Shown: positions 18,359 to 27,219, numbered from the stretch's first letter. The stretch is DNA of 34,571 bases from Candidatus Azophilus lithoversatilis (GCA_028278675.1 JAQAJJ010000091.1:1-34571); one strand, 5' to 3'. Notes: generated from the letters alone by a model not told the origin. Numbers and translations are program-made.

Positions 18359-19208
18359 AGGCGCGTTAAGGAATCGCCGAATGGTACGGACGGCCTTTTC
18401 CCCAGCTTTCATCCAAAGAGCGTCGCCGATTGGCCACCATTGCTTTGCGCGAGGGGCCAAAGGCTCCGAATTGCCCGTTCCAGCCGGATGGGACCCCGTG
18501 CCGTAAGCCCGCTGGCGTGTGCTCGCTCATACGATACGCCCCTAGCAAGACTAAACGAATTGCCAGACCAAAGGGCGATCCCAACAAGATTCGATGCTGA
18601 TGCGCTGGTTCGCGGAAATCGTCGGCTTTGCGCCAGAAGACGCCATGCTGGCCCGCGAGGTGCCCTTCATGCACGGCACCGCCACAGGGAAGCCAGCAGG
18701 GAAAATGGACATCGTGCTGGCACGAGAGTCCAACGGTGAGCTTCGATGGTATGGGTTGGAGATTCAGGCGGTATATTTTTCCGGCAAGGGCATGACATCT
18801 GAATTTCTGGCAATGAAGACGGACGGGCAGCCTCAACCCCCTTTCCCCAATGCGGTGCGGCGACCAGACTGGCGGTCGTCAAGCGCCAAGCGCCTGATGC
18901 CGCAACTGCAAGTCAAGGTTCCCACCGTTCGGCGATGGGGATCAAAGCTGGCGGTCGCTGTAGATCGACCGTTTTTCAATTCCATCGGCGGACCGGGAGC
19001 CAGTCCACGGCATGATCTAGACGATGGCGACGTGATTTGGCTCATTCCCGAACTAACACCCGATCAAGCTGGCGCCTATTCCCTGCGTCGCGGTCACTGG
19101 GAGGTGCTCACTCTTGAGGAAACCAATGCAAAACTGTTGGCCGCCGCTCCCGTGCAACGCAGTTCCTTTGAAAGCGAATTGAGGAAAAGACTCCGGCCGG
19201 TGGAGTAA
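18355..19208 (+). pseudogene. NotI-family restriction endonuclease, inactivated
   Basis: The start ATG 18355 overlaps the methyltransferase stop. It reads MKAR, then TAA (18367-18369), then continues in frame as GIAEWYGRPFPQLSSKERRR, with the cysteine cluster NCPF, GTPCRK and GVCSLI of the NotI iron-binding N-terminal domain. Near 18570-18605 the frame changes: PTRFDADA lies in a second frame and the catalytic part in a third (from ATG 18594: MLMRWFAEIVGF). The catalytic part is well kept: KMDIVLA, then LEIQAVYFSGKGM (an Asp and a Gln in place of the usual Lys, as in NotI) and KRLMPQLQVKVPTVRRWG. One nonsense change plus one or two small deletions make this a clear pseudogene. A protein from 18594 would lack the cysteine domain. 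Confidence 0.85.
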
Positions 19209-19287
19209 CTCACCAAACCGTCGCAGTGTCGCACTTGCGCCCTATCTGCCCTACAATCCTGCCGCACTTTCTTGATGGTGGCCGGTC

Positions 19288-21135
19288 ATGACGCCACTTC
19301 CCGTCATCGTTGGCTTTGGCGGCGTCAACTCCGCCGGGCGGGTTTCCTTTGACCATGCCTATCGGCGTTTGGTGATCGATGCGCTGCCCGAGGCGGAGCG
19401 CTCGCTTGCCTACCAGAGCTTGGCGGCGTTGATGAATCTGGAGGCGGATCCGGCCACTGAGACGGTGCGCCGGCACATCGACGCCCATACGCTGATCCGC
19501 AAAATTGATCTCTTTGATCCCCAGGACATTCGCTGGAACCGGGAGGTGAGCCTGAAGGCGCCCGGCGCTCCCATGGCGTTTCGGATCCGGGCGCGCCACA
19601 TGCCGGAGCGCTTGCCGGAGGGCTGGCATGCAGTGTCGGAGGGTGAGGGCGAATTCAAAGTTGTGGTGGATAAGCAGTTCAAGGCGCTGCTGCCGGATCG
19701 GCGGGTGTCCAAGGTGTCGAGCGCGGGACAGTTGCCCAGCGGTTTCGACCCCGGCGCGGTGTACGCGTCGCGCAGCCATCCGCGAGGCCTGCAGCTCGCG
19801 ATTTTCGGCGCTTCCGATGCGTTGCGTTCATCAGGCCTCCCACTCGACCTGCTCAAGCAGAAGGTGGCGCCCGACCAATTCGCCGTGTACTCCGGCAGCG
19901 CCATTTGCCAACTGGATGCCGACGGCTACGGCGGCATGATGCAGAATCGGATGCTGGGCAAGCGCCCCACGTCCAAGAACGGCGCCCTCGGCCTGCCGGA
20001 AATGACCGGCGACTTCATCAACGCCTATGTGCTTGGCTCGGCGGGTGGCACCGCCGGCATCATCGGCGCCTGCGCCACCTTCCTCTACAACGTCAAGCAA
20101 GGCTTGGACGACATCCGCTCCGGGGCCAAGCGGGTGGTGATGGTCGGCAACGCCGAGGCGCCGGTGCTGCCCGAGGTGCTCGAGGCCTACGGTACGATGG
20201 GCGCGCTCGCCGACGATGACTCCCTCATGGCCTTGGACGGCTTCGACGCACCCGACCATCGCCGCGCCTGCCGTCCCTTCTCCAGCAATTCCGGCTTTAC
20301 CGTCGGTGAATCGGCGATCTATGCGCTGTTGATGGACGATGCCCTGGCCGTGGAGCTTGGCGCCGAGGTTCTCGGCGCGGTGGCTGATGTGTTCGTCAAC
20401 GCGGACGGCTACAAAAAGTCCATCCCCGGCCCCGGCATCGGCAACTACCTGACCATGGGCAAGGCCTTGGCGGTGGCGCGCAGCCTGCTCGGCGAACAGG
20501 AGCTGCGCCGAGGCACCTACGTGCAGGCGCACGGCACCGGCACTCCCCAGAACCGAGTGACCGAGTCCCACATCCTCAACGAGCTGGCCAAGCTCTTCGG
20601 CATTGAGGACTGGCTGGTCAGCGCGGTGAAGGCCTACGTCGGCCATTCCATGGCGCCGGCGGGGGGAGACCAACTCGCTTCGATCCTGGGCGCTTGGCAA
20701 CACGGGCTCATCCCCGGCATCACCACCATCGACCATATCGCCGACGATGTCCATGCCAGCCATCTGCGCCTGCCCATGCAGCATGTGCCCTTCGACCGGC
20801 AAGCCATGCCGGGCGCGATCATCAACTCCAAGGGCTTTGGCGGCAACAACGCTTCGGGGCTGTTCCTGGCGCCGCAATTTACCGCCCGCATGCTGGCCAA
20901 GCGCTGGGGGAAGGCGGCGTTCGCCGCCTTCCAAAGGCGCAATGAAGCCGTACGCGATGCCCGCCTTGAGTACGACGCGACCATGCGCCGGGAGACACTG
21001 GCCCCCATCTACCAGTTCGGGCAAGGGGTCCTGGAGGGCGAGGACCTGTCGATCAGCGCTGACGGCATCCGGCTGCCCGGGTTCGGCCTGCCGGTCAGCC
21101 TGGATTTGGCCAATCCCTACGAGGACATGGTCTGA
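19288..21135 (+). CDS. fabY: FabY-type beta-ketoacyl-ACP synthase
   Basis: 615 residues, much longer than FabB/FabF (about 410) and close to FabY of Pseudomonas aeruginosa. The thiolase-fold catalytic triad is visible: Cys262 in GACATFLYN, His415 in AHGTGTPQNR and His453 in YVGHSMAPAGG, with a late IINSKGFGGNNA loop. FabY starts fatty-acid synthesis by condensing acetyl-CoA with malonyl-ACP, replacing FabH. Its malonyl supply would come from an acetyl-CoA carboxylase; the giant carboxylase nearby is a candidate but not shown. A TACAAT at 19252-19257 is a possible -10 box. The stop overlaps the probable CTG start of rsmA, so the two look coupled. Confidence 0.87.
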   Translation: MTPLPVIVGFGGVNSAGRVSFDHAYRRLVIDALPEAERSLAYQSLAALMNLEADPATETVRRHIDAHTLIRKIDLFDPQDIRWNREVSLKAPGAPMAFRIRARHMPERLPEGWHAVSEGEGEFKVVVDKQFKALLPDRRVSKVSSAGQLPSGFDPGAVYASRSHPRGLQLAIFGASDALRSSGLPLDLLKQKVAPDQFAVYSGSAICQLDADGYGGMMQNRMLGKRPTSKNGALGLPEMTGDFINAYVLGSAGGTAGIIGACATFLYNVKQGLDDIRSGAKRVVMVGNAEAPVLPEVLEAYGTMGALADDDSLMALDGFDAPDHRRACRPFSSNSGFTVGESAIYALLMDDALAVELGAEVLGAVADVFVNADGYKKSIPGPGIGNYLTMGKALAVARSLLGEQELRRGTYVQAHGTGTPQNRVTESHILNELAKLFGIEDWLVSAVKAYVGHSMAPAGGDQLASILGAWQHGLIPGITTIDHIADDVHASHLRLPMQHVPFDRQAMPGAIINSKGFGGNNASGLFLAPQFTARMLAKRWGKAAFAAFQRRNEAVRDARLEYDATMRRETLAPIYQFGQGVLEGEDLSISADGIRLPGFGLPVSLDLANPYEDMV

Positions 21136-21944
21136 CTCGTTCAGGCCCCCAACCTTCCCGAGGCCAGGGCACCGGTCCGGGCCATGTCCGGCAGCCGCGC
21201 AAGCGCTTCGGCCAGCACTTCCTGGTCGACGAGGGCGTGCTGGCCCGCCTGGTCGATTGCCTCGGGCTGCGGTCCGAGGATGCGCTGCTCGAAATCGGCG
21301 CCGGCAGCGGCGCCCTCACCCGCTGCCTGCACGGCTCGGTGGACCGCTACACGGCCATCGAGATCGACCGTGACCTGATCCCCGGCCTGCGCAGCCGCTT
21401 TCCGGAGATTGAGCTTTTCAACGCCGACGCGTTGGCCTTCGACTTCAATGCGCATTGCGAGGGCCGCATCTGGCGCTTGGTCGGCAACCTGCCCTACAAC
21501 ATCGCTTCGGCGCTGCTGTTCAAGCTGATCGCCTGCGCGGCGCACATCCAGGACATGCACTTCATGCTGCAAAGGGAAGTGGCCGAGCGCCTCGCCGCCG
21601 ACCCCGGCACCAAGGCGCGGGGCCGGCTGTCGGTGGGCATTCAGCACCGCTTTGCCGTCGAGGCGCTGTTCGACGTGCCCCCGGAGAGCTTTGCGCCACC
21701 GCCCAAGGTGTTTTCCACGTTGGTGCGCCTGACGCCCCGCCCGGCAGCCGCCGACTCAACCGCACCGGAAAAGCTAGAGGCCGTCGTCCGCCTTGCCTTC
21801 GCATCGCGCCGCAAGCGCCTCAGCAATGCCCTGAAGCCACTGGGGCTGGACTGGGCGGCGCTCGGCATCGATGAGCGCCTGCGGCCCGCTGATCTCTCGG
21901 TGGCCGAGTTCGTGACCATCGCCAAAGTCGTCGGGGAAAGTTGA
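21132..21944 (+). CDS. rsmA: 16S rRNA dimethyladenosine transferase RsmA (KsgA)
   Basis: RsmA dimethylates two adjacent adenines near the 3' end of 16S rRNA. Motifs: RKRFGQHFLVD, EIGAGSGALT (AdoMet loop), EIDRDL, and the catalytic NLPYNIAS, followed by the C-terminal domain. The first ATG or GTG downstream (GTG 21234) would cut off the conserved RFGQHFL start, so a start further up is required. CTG 21132 fits: it overlaps the fabY stop and has GAGGA at 21121-21125, 6 bases before it. That gives 270 residues, against 273 in E. coli. A shorter start is conceivable but no ATG, GTG or TTG exists in frame before the motif. Confidence 0.88.
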   Translation: MTRSGPQPSRGQGTGPGHVRQPRKRFGQHFLVDEGVLARLVDCLGLRSEDALLEIGAGSGALTRCLHGSVDRYTAIEIDRDLIPGLRSRFPEIELFNADALAFDFNAHCEGRIWRLVGNLPYNIASALLFKLIACAAHIQDMHFMLQREVAERLAADPGTKARGRLSVGIQHRFAVEALFDVPPESFAPPPKVFSTLVRLTPRPAAADSTAPEKLEAVVRLAFASRRKRLSNALKPLGLDWAALGIDERLRPADLSVAEFVTIAKVVGES

Positions 21945-21949
21945 GCGAG

Positions 21950-22780
21950 ATGGCCACCTACGCGGTCGGCGACATCCAGGGCTGCTACGCGGAATTCGCC
22001 GCGCTGCTCGATGAGGTCTCCTTCGATGCGCGGCACGACGCGCTCTGGCTGCTGGGCGACCTCATCAACCGCGGGCCGGACTCGTTGGCGGTGATGGAGC
22101 GCGTCATGGCGCTCGGTGACTGCGTGACCATGGTGCTCGGCAACCATGATCTGCACTTTCTGGCCATCTGGTACGGCGGCCATCCAGTTCGCTCCACCGA
22201 CACCTTCACCGACCTGCTCGCAGCGCCCGAGGCCCCGGCCATCGCCGAATGGCTGCGGCGCCAGCCGTTCTTTCACCACGATCCGAGTCTGGGCTACGCG
22301 ATGGTCCACGCCGGCATTGCCCCGGACTGGACCTTCGCCGACGCGGCCACACTTTCCGATGAGCTGATGGGGGTCCTGCAGGGACCGAGCTTCAAGGCCT
22401 ACTTCCGCGATCTTTACGGCGACCGGCCCAACAAGCTGAGCGGCGATCTAAACGGCATGGACCGCTGGCGCATCCTCACCAATTGCTTCACGCGCATGCG
22501 CCTGATCGACGCCAAACGGAGGCTGAACTTCAGCCACAAAGGGGCGCTGAACGACGCGCCAAAGGGTTGCCGCCCGTGGTATGAACTTGCCAAAGGCGTA
22601 CCCGCCGGGCAGCGCCTGCTGTTCGGCCATTGGGCGGCTTTGGACGGACACACGGGCAAGCGCAACGCGATTGCCTTGGACACCGGCTGCGTCTGGGGCC
22701 GCAGCCTGACCGCCCTGTGCTTGGAAAGCGGCGAAAGAACGGTCATTTCCGCTATCGGCACCGCGGCCGAATCATCTTGA
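21950..22780 (+). CDS. apaH: Diadenosine tetraphosphatase ApaH (symmetrical Ap4A hydrolase)
   Basis: 276 residues from ATG 21950 (TTG 21941, overlapping the rsmA stop, is the alternative start). ApaH splits Ap4A into two ADP and can also remove Np4-type RNA caps. Metallophosphatase motifs are complete: VGDIQG, LGDLINRGPDS, LGNHDLHF, and FGHWAALDG near the end. It follows rsmA without a gap, the classical rsmA-apaH pairing; apaG, often between them, is missing. Intact. Confidence 0.92.
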   Translation: MATYAVGDIQGCYAEFAALLDEVSFDARHDALWLLGDLINRGPDSLAVMERVMALGDCVTMVLGNHDLHFLAIWYGGHPVRSTDTFTDLLAAPEAPAIAEWLRRQPFFHHDPSLGYAMVHAGIAPDWTFADAATLSDELMGVLQGPSFKAYFRDLYGDRPNKLSGDLNGMDRWRILTNCFTRMRLIDAKRRLNFSHKGALNDAPKGCRPWYELAKGVPAGQRLLFGHWAALDGHTGKRNAIALDTGCVWGRSLTALCLESGERTVISAIGTAAESS

Positions 22781-22852
22781 ACGGTTGCGATGCAAGCGCC
22801 CGACAGGTTGCTTGAAGCGGCGGTCGAGAATCTCGCGTAGGAACCCGGTTTT

Positions 22853-23622
22853 CTAGCCAGCTGCCGGTGCGCCTAAATCGCTGCGCAGCCGCCGCTCCAA
22901 TTCCGCCAGCCGCGCCTGGGCGATGCGCTGGGCTTCGAGCGCTTGGTCCCGCTCCGCCTCTACCGCCTGTCGAGCTTGGCGCTCTTCAGAGTGGGTCAGC
23001 AGGTACTCGCCGCGTCGCGGGTCGAACAGGCGCAGCCGCTCGCTCTCCAGCCGAAGGGTCAGGCCCAGCAGGCTGTCGTGGCAGAGCGCGCCGGTGCGCT
23101 CCTCAAGAACCAGCTTCCGGTACTTGCCGTCGGTGCCTAGGACGTAGCCGCGCAGCCGTGGGTTCAAGTACTCCCCCAGCGGGTCGAACTGCCAGTACTC
23201 GCGGACGTTGAGGCGCTCGTACAGCGCCTTCTTCCCTTCTCGTCCTCCTTGCGCGTGGATCTCGAGGTCACCTCCAGCACGAAGTCCGGGCCCTTGCCCT
23301 CTTCCCAAGTGAGCCACACACGCCGCTCAGGCAGCTTGGGCACCCCGAAGGCCACGAACACGTCCGGCGACACCCGGCGCCTGTTGTCGCCCTCCTGGTA
23401 GTACATGAGCATGTTGCTGCCGACGTAGGCGTCGGGGCGGTCCTTGAGGAAACCGTGCAGGGGGCTGGCGAAGTCCACCATGGCGTGCCAATGGACGGGG
23501 GTCTCGCACATGGGCTTACCGTCCGATTCCGGGTAGCGGACGGGGACCGCGGCCCGCCGCGCCCTGGTCGGTGCTGCGCCGGGGCGCCGGGCAGGGGCGC
23601 TGGAACGTTGAATCTGGCGCAT
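22853..23622 (-). pseudogene. Uma2-family (DUF820) PD-(D/E)xK nuclease gene with a -1 frameshift
   Basis: From ATG 23622, preceded by AAGGAG six bases away, the frame encodes a Uma2 N-terminal half with RRVSPDVFVAFG (catalytic Asp) and FVLEVTSRSTRKEDEKG (catalytic Glu). At about 23232-23242 one base seems missing: the neighbouring frame continues with KKALYERLNVREYWQFDPLG and a charged, coiled-coil-like C-terminus (QAVEAERDQALEAQRIAQAR) ending at 22853. Uma2 proteins are restriction-endonuclease-fold proteins of unknown role, common in cyanobacteria and some symbionts. The good ribosome site suggests recent inactivation, or a sequencing slip. Confidence 0.82.
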
Positions 23623-23748
23623 GTCGCGCTCCTTGGGGATGCTTCGGATCCGTGCCCCGCACCCTAGCACAGGGCCACTGCCCCCGTAAGGGACGGACGC
23701 GGCAGATCAGTTTCCCAGTGCGCTGGGATCTGCAATTCCGGCGGCACC

Positions 23749-23835
23749 TTCCATGAAACAAATGGAGACAGACCAGCGGCTGGCGGGTTGTTCCTTCGGC
23801 GTCAGCGGCATGCCGTTCTGGGGCAAGATTCGAAG
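23749..23835 (+). repeat. 87-bp dispersed element, intergenic copy 1
   Basis: Starts TTCCATGAAACAAATGGAGA and contains GGTTGTTCCTTCGGCGTC. It is the same element that is tripled in norB, in the opposite orientation on the chromosome. In the frame used by norB it is also stop-free (FHETNGDRPAAG at the start). Confidence 0.85.
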
Positions 23836-23922
23836 CGCCGTTCCTCCCCGCAATGAACGCCCCGCAAGCAAAGCGCTTGTTCCCTGCCTGTCGGCGCCCC
23901 GGCGGGCCCGGCTCGAAACTTC

Positions 23923-23935
23923 CATGGAACAACTC
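23923..23935 (+). repeat. Short fragment of the 87-bp element
   Basis: TTCCATGGAACAA matches the first 13 bases of the element; similarity ends there. Confidence 0.5.
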
Positions 23936-23944
23936 TGACTGGAA

Positions 23945-24053
23945 GCGAGGGCGGGACGCCCTCGAGTCGACCTTCGTTCGAGGCCATTCCTTCGGCTCGA
24001 GGGCATGACGAACCGATACAAACCTCCGGTTCGCGTTCGCGCCCTCGCACGGC
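23945..24053. repeat. REP-like hairpin plus one arm of a long-range inverted repeat
   Basis: The hairpin CGAGGGCG-GGA-CGCCCTCG is at 23946-23964. Bases 24008-24046 (CATGACGAACCGATACAAAC and onward) are the reverse complement, with a few differences, of 27752-27795. Confidence 0.75.
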
Positions 24054-24175
24054 CCGAGGCGCCGTTCCTTTAGGCGAGTGAAGCCCAGCGGGGAAACCGC
24101 TTGTCACTTGGCTGTGCGGCGGCGGCCAAATCGCGCCACAATGCGCCTGTTGTTGGCAGCGATGGATCGGGTGCT

Positions 24176-25237
24176 GTGGAAATCTACTTGGTCGGCGGCG
24201 CAGTGCGTGACGAACTGCTTGGCCGAGACGTGCGCGAGCGGGACTGGCTGGTGGTGGGCGGCAGCGCCAAGGCCCTGCTTGCACAGGGCTATCGCCAAGT
24301 GGGCAAGGACTTCCCGGTGTTCCTGCACCCGGACACCCACCAGGAGTACGCGCTGGCCCGCACCGAGCGCAAAACCGCCGCCGGCCACACCGGGTTCGCC
24401 ACCGACGCCAATCCCAAGGTTACCCTCGAAGAGGATCTCGCCCGGCGCGACCTCACCATCAACGCGCTGGCCAAGGATCGCCGCGGACGCCTAATCGATC
24501 CGTTCGACGGCCGTCAGGACTTGGAGCGCCGCATTCTCCGCCATGTGACCGAAGCTTTTGCGGAAGACCCGTTGCGCGTGTTCCGCGTGGCCCGCTTCGC
24601 CGCGCAGCTTGAAGGGTTCAGCGTCCATCCCGACACCCGGACCTTCATGGCGGTAATGGCCGATTCCCTCACCGAACTGCCCGCGGAGCGCGTCTGGGGC
24701 GAGTTCCGCAAGGCCTTGGCCGCACCGGCCCCGCAACGATTCATCGAAGTGCTTCTGGATTGCGGCTGCCTGTCGCTGTGGTTCCCCGAACTCGAGGACA
24801 TTCGCCTCGACAATGGGCTTCCTGGCGCCGAGGCCCGCTACGGCGCCATCGGCTGGTCCTTGGCGCCCACGGCCACCGAGGCGCTCAGCAAACGCCTTAA
24901 GACCCCCAAGGCTTTCGCCCGGCTCGCCGACGACATCGCCCGCCACGGCCGCCTGCTGAGCGCTTGGCGGAACGCCGATGCCGAGCCGTTGTTGGCCGCG
25001 CTGACCGCCATCAACGGCTTCCGCGACCCGACCCGCCGCCGTGCGACGCTGGCCGTTGCGGGGTTCAAAGCGGGCGTCAACCTCGACCCGCTCGACGCCG
25101 CCTTGGCCCGCATCGAGCGCGAACTTGCAGCGGAGCGCCCAGGTTGGCCCGCCGTCGGCGGAGCGGAAACGGGCGTCCGCCTGCGCAAGGCCCGGCTTGA
25201 ACGCCTCGCTCGGGCGCAGCACCAGCGTCCTGCCTGA
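24176..25237 (+). CDS. cca: CCA-adding tRNA nucleotidyltransferase
   Basis: 353 residues from GTG 24176 ([16 protein letters not shown], the usual start of the family); the frame extends upstream but without homology. The enzyme builds or repairs the 3' CCA of tRNA without a template. Motifs: GGAVRD, the metal site region [29 protein letters not shown], and [15 protein letters not shown]. The HD phosphohydrolase domain of the 410-residue gammaproteobacterial enzyme is absent: there is no His-Asp motif after residue 225 and the protein is some 50 residues shorter. CCA addition itself should not need that domain. Confidence 0.92.
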   Translation: MEIYLVGGAVRDELLGRDVRERDWLVVGGSAKALLAQGYRQVGKDFPVFLHPDTHQEYALARTERKTAAGHTGFATDANPKVTLEEDLARRDLTINALAKDRRGRLIDPFDGRQDLERRILRHVTEAFAEDPLRVFRVARFAAQLEGFSVHPDTRTFMAVMADSLTELPAERVWGEFRKALAAPAPQRFIEVLLDCGCLSLWFPELEDIRLDNGLPGAEARYGAIGWSLAPTATEALSKRLKTPKAFARLADDIARHGRLLSAWRNADAEPLLAALTAINGFRDPTRRRATLAVAGFKAGVNLDPLDAALARIERELAAERPGWPAVGGAETGVRLRKARLERLARAQHQRPA

Positions 25238-25330
25238 CTAACTTCCTGAACCAGCGCATGCAAGCCGTCCCCGTCGTTCCCGCAAGCCTCCAAGCGGCGA
25301 GTCGCTCAGCTCACAATCACTGTCCAGGCA

Positions 25331-25390
25331 AGGCGATTCGGGACACACGCTCGCCCGCAGAGGCGATTCGGGACACACGCTCGCCCGCAG
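25331..25390. repeat. Perfect 30-bp tandem duplication
   Basis: Bases 25331-25360 and 25361-25390 are identical (each starts AGGCGATTCGGGACACACGC). Two units with no spacer, so not a CRISPR. A unit length divisible by three leaves any frame across it unchanged. Confidence 0.9.
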
Positions 25391-25656
25391 GAACGAATCC
25401 GGAGAAGGAGTTGTCGATCAGCGGGCTGGCGGTGACGGTGGCCCTGCAGGATGTCCGCTGCATCGAGCAGTACCGCCAACGCCGAAGTCTTACCGGTGAT
25501 GACAGTGATGGGCGATGCGCTGCTTAACGGGGGCCTGTTGACACTATCGATGTTGGACCTGCCCGCAGCCGTTTTCGCCAGGCAAGTTGGAGCGAGCGCG
25601 GTATGTTCTGCGTCACCTGAAAGCCCTCGACTTGGGGAGCTCGAGGGGCTTGCCCA

Positions 25657-25743
25657 TTCCATGGAACAAATGGAGACGGCTCAATGGCTGATCGGTTGTT
25701 CCTTCGGCGTCAGCGACGCGCCGTTCCGGGGCAAGCTGGAGGC
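25657..25743 (+). repeat. 87-bp dispersed element, intergenic copy 2
   Basis: Starts TTCCATGGAACAAATGGAGA and contains GGTTGTTCCTTCGGCGTC. It is more diverged in its middle than the norB copies, but still stop-free in the norB frame. Confidence 0.82.
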
Positions 25744-25775
25744 TCGCAGGCAATCGAGCGGAAGCGCCGTCCGGC

Positions 25776-26804
25776 TCACTGAGCACCGCTGCACAAAGCA
25801 GGCGGCGACAGCTCAGTCATCGGCCACCGAGGCCGGGTGATGATGCTGAGCGGCGTTCGTTCACCGACACTCAGGCGTTCGCACCCCGCGTAGGCAATCA
25901 TCGCACCGTTGTCGGTGCAAAGCGCCAGCTCGGCGTAGTGCACTCTGGCGTCGAGCTGCGCTTCAAGTCGCTGGCGCAGGCGCCGGTTGGCGCTGACGCC
26001 GCCGGCCATGACCAGATGTTCGCATCCGCAAGCCGCCAGCGCCCGCCGGCACTTGATCAGCAGGGTGTCCACCGCCGCCTCCTCGAAGGCCCGGGCGATG
26101 TCGGCCCGGTCCTGACTGGTCAGGGGTTGATGCGCATTCACGGTGTTCAAGGCAAAGGTCTTTAAGCCGCTAAAGCTGAAGTCCAAGCCGGGGCGGTCGG
26201 TCATCGGGCGCGGAAAACGGAAGCGCTCCGCATCCCCGCCCTCAGCGCAGGTGGCGACCGCGGGACCGCCGGGATAGCCTAGGCCCAGCATTTTGCCGAC
26301 CTTATCGAAAGCCTCGCCCACGGCGTCATCCAAGGATTCGCCGAGCATCTCATAGGCCCCGATGCCCGCCACCTTCACCAGTTGGGTGTGGCCTCCGGAC
26401 ACCAGCAGGGCGACGAAGGGCAGCGGCGGCTGCTCGGCCTCCATCAGCGGCGCGAGCAGGTGCGCTTCCATGTGATGCACGCCGATGGCGGGCTTTCCCA
26501 AGCTCCAGGCCAACGAGCGGCCAAAAGCGGCACCCACCAGGAGCGCACCCATGAGGCCCGGGCCAGCGGCGTAGGCGACGCCATCCAAGTCCGACAGTTG
26601 AACGCCGGCTTGGTCGAGCGCCTCCCGAACCAAGGGCGTGATCTTGCGAATGTGGTCCCTTGAGGCCAGTTCCGGCACCACCCCGCCGTAGACGGCATGC
26701 AGTTCCGCTTGGCTGTGCAGCAGGTTGGCGAGCAAGCCCGAGCGGGAGTCGCACAGGGCCACGCCGGTCTCGTCGCAGGAGGTTTCAATGCCAAGCACAA
26801 GCAT
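25776..26804 (-). CDS. tsaD: tRNA N6-threonylcarbamoyladenosine transferase TsaD
   Basis: 342 residues. TsaD moves the threonylcarbamoyl group onto A37 of ANN-decoding tRNAs, with TsaB and TsaE. Motifs: [15 protein letters not shown] at the N-terminus, the iron-binding [33 protein letters not shown], and [12 protein letters not shown]. It is divergent from rpsU, as in the macromolecular synthesis operon of most gammaproteobacteria. Intact. A TACAAT hexamer (minus strand, 26816-26811) lies only 6 bases before the ATG, so the transcript could be leaderless. Confidence 0.95.
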   Translation of the reverse strand: MLVLGIETSCDETGVALCDSRSGLLANLLHSQAELHAVYGGVVPELASRDHIRKITPLVREALDQAGVQLSDLDGVAYAAGPGLMGALLVGAAFGRSLAWSLGKPAIGVHHMEAHLLAPLMEAEQPPLPFVALLVSGGHTQLVKVAGIGAYEMLGESLDDAVGEAFDKVGKMLGLGYPGGPAVATCAEGGDAERFRFPRPMTDRPGLDFSFSGLKTFALNTVNAHQPLTSQDRADIARAFEEAAVDTLLIKCRRALAACGCEHLVMAGGVSANRRLRQRLEAQLDARVHYAELALCTDNGAMIAYAGCERLSVGERTPLSIITRPRWPMTELSPPALCSGAQ

Positions 26805-26810
26805 GCGCGT

Positions 26811-26816
26811 ATTGTA
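26811..26816 (-). promoter_or_regulatory. Possible -10 box of tsaD
   Basis: TACAAT on the minus strand, 6 bases before the ATG. Transcription would begin at or next to the start codon. No good -35 box is visible. Confidence 0.35.
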
Positions 26817-26922
26817 CGAGTTCAGAAGCAGCTAGGTTGCCCGATGTTCGGCGAGCGCGGAGTTTGGCGCCAGCGAAACGCCAAACCCACCTGCGGCCCC
26901 GTAATGGGCCCAGGTTAGCATT

Positions 26923-26950
26923 TTGGCCCGTTGGGGGTTTACTTTAAAAT
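26923..26950 (+). promoter_or_regulatory. Candidate promoter of rpsU
   Basis: TTGGCC (26923-26928) and TAAAAT (26945-26950) with a 16-base spacer, 19 bases before the rpsU ATG. Confidence 0.5.
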
Positions 26951-26969
26951 CGCGGCCCGTTTTTTGGGT

Positions 26970-27172
26970 ATGGAGCAATTCGACAAGGCCCCTGTATCGC
27001 CCTGCGCCGCTTCAAGCGCTCCTGCGAAAAGGCGGGCATCCTATCCGAGGTGCGTCGCCGGGAGTTTTATGAAAAGCCGACCTCCATGCGCAAGCGCAAG
27101 GCGGCAGCCGCTGTGAAGCGCCATCTGAAGAAGCTGCAGCGCGAAGCGCGGCGGTTCGAGAAGACGCACTAG
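26970..27172 (+). pseudogene. rpsU: Ribosomal protein S21 (rpsU) reading frame with a damaged 5' end
   Basis: The 3' frame (about 26996-27172) encodes a clear S21: [55 protein letters not shown]. There is no start codon in that frame: it is open only back to a TAA at 26945, without ATG, GTG or TTG in a useful place. ATG 26970 in another frame reads MEQFDKA, which matches the S21 segment before ALRRFKR. The sequence is explained if eight codons after ATG are missing and 11 bases (CCTGTATCGCC) are inserted before CTGCGCCGC. S21 is normally essential in gammaproteobacteria, so another copy, a sequencing or assembly fault, or an unusual start must be considered. Confidence 0.75.
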
Positions 27173-27173
27173 A

Positions 27174-27192
27174 CGAGGGCGGAACGCCCTCG
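27174..27192. repeat. REP-like hairpin right after rpsU
   Basis: CGAGGGCG-GAA-CGCCCTCG, two bases after the rpsU stop. Same core as at 9152-9170 and 23946-23964. It may attenuate or end transcription, but no T-run follows. Confidence 0.75.
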
Positions 27193-27219
27193 AGCCAAAG
27201 GATCCCTCAAACTAGAGCA

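Larger units (their letters stand above)
23623..24175. other. Repeat-rich gap between uma2 and cca
   Basis: About 550 bases with no gene. It holds one full copy of the 87-bp element, a 13-base fragment of it, a GGA-loop hairpin, and one half of a 40-base inverted repeat pair shared with 27752-27795. Some open frames run here only because the 87-bp element is stop-free. Confidence 0.7.
25238..25775. other. Non-coding gap between cca and tsaD with repeats
   Basis: About 540 bases. It contains a 30-bp tandem duplication and an 87-bp element copy. The stretch 25400-25640 has open frames on both strands but none with a recognisable family or a ribosome site. Confidence 0.65.

Noticed and set aside
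19831-21024. Minus-strand open frame of 397 codons
   Set aside because: Antisense to fabY, which has a complete catalytic triad.
25331-25390. Minimal CRISPR
   Set aside because: Two adjoining identical units, no spacer, no cas genes.
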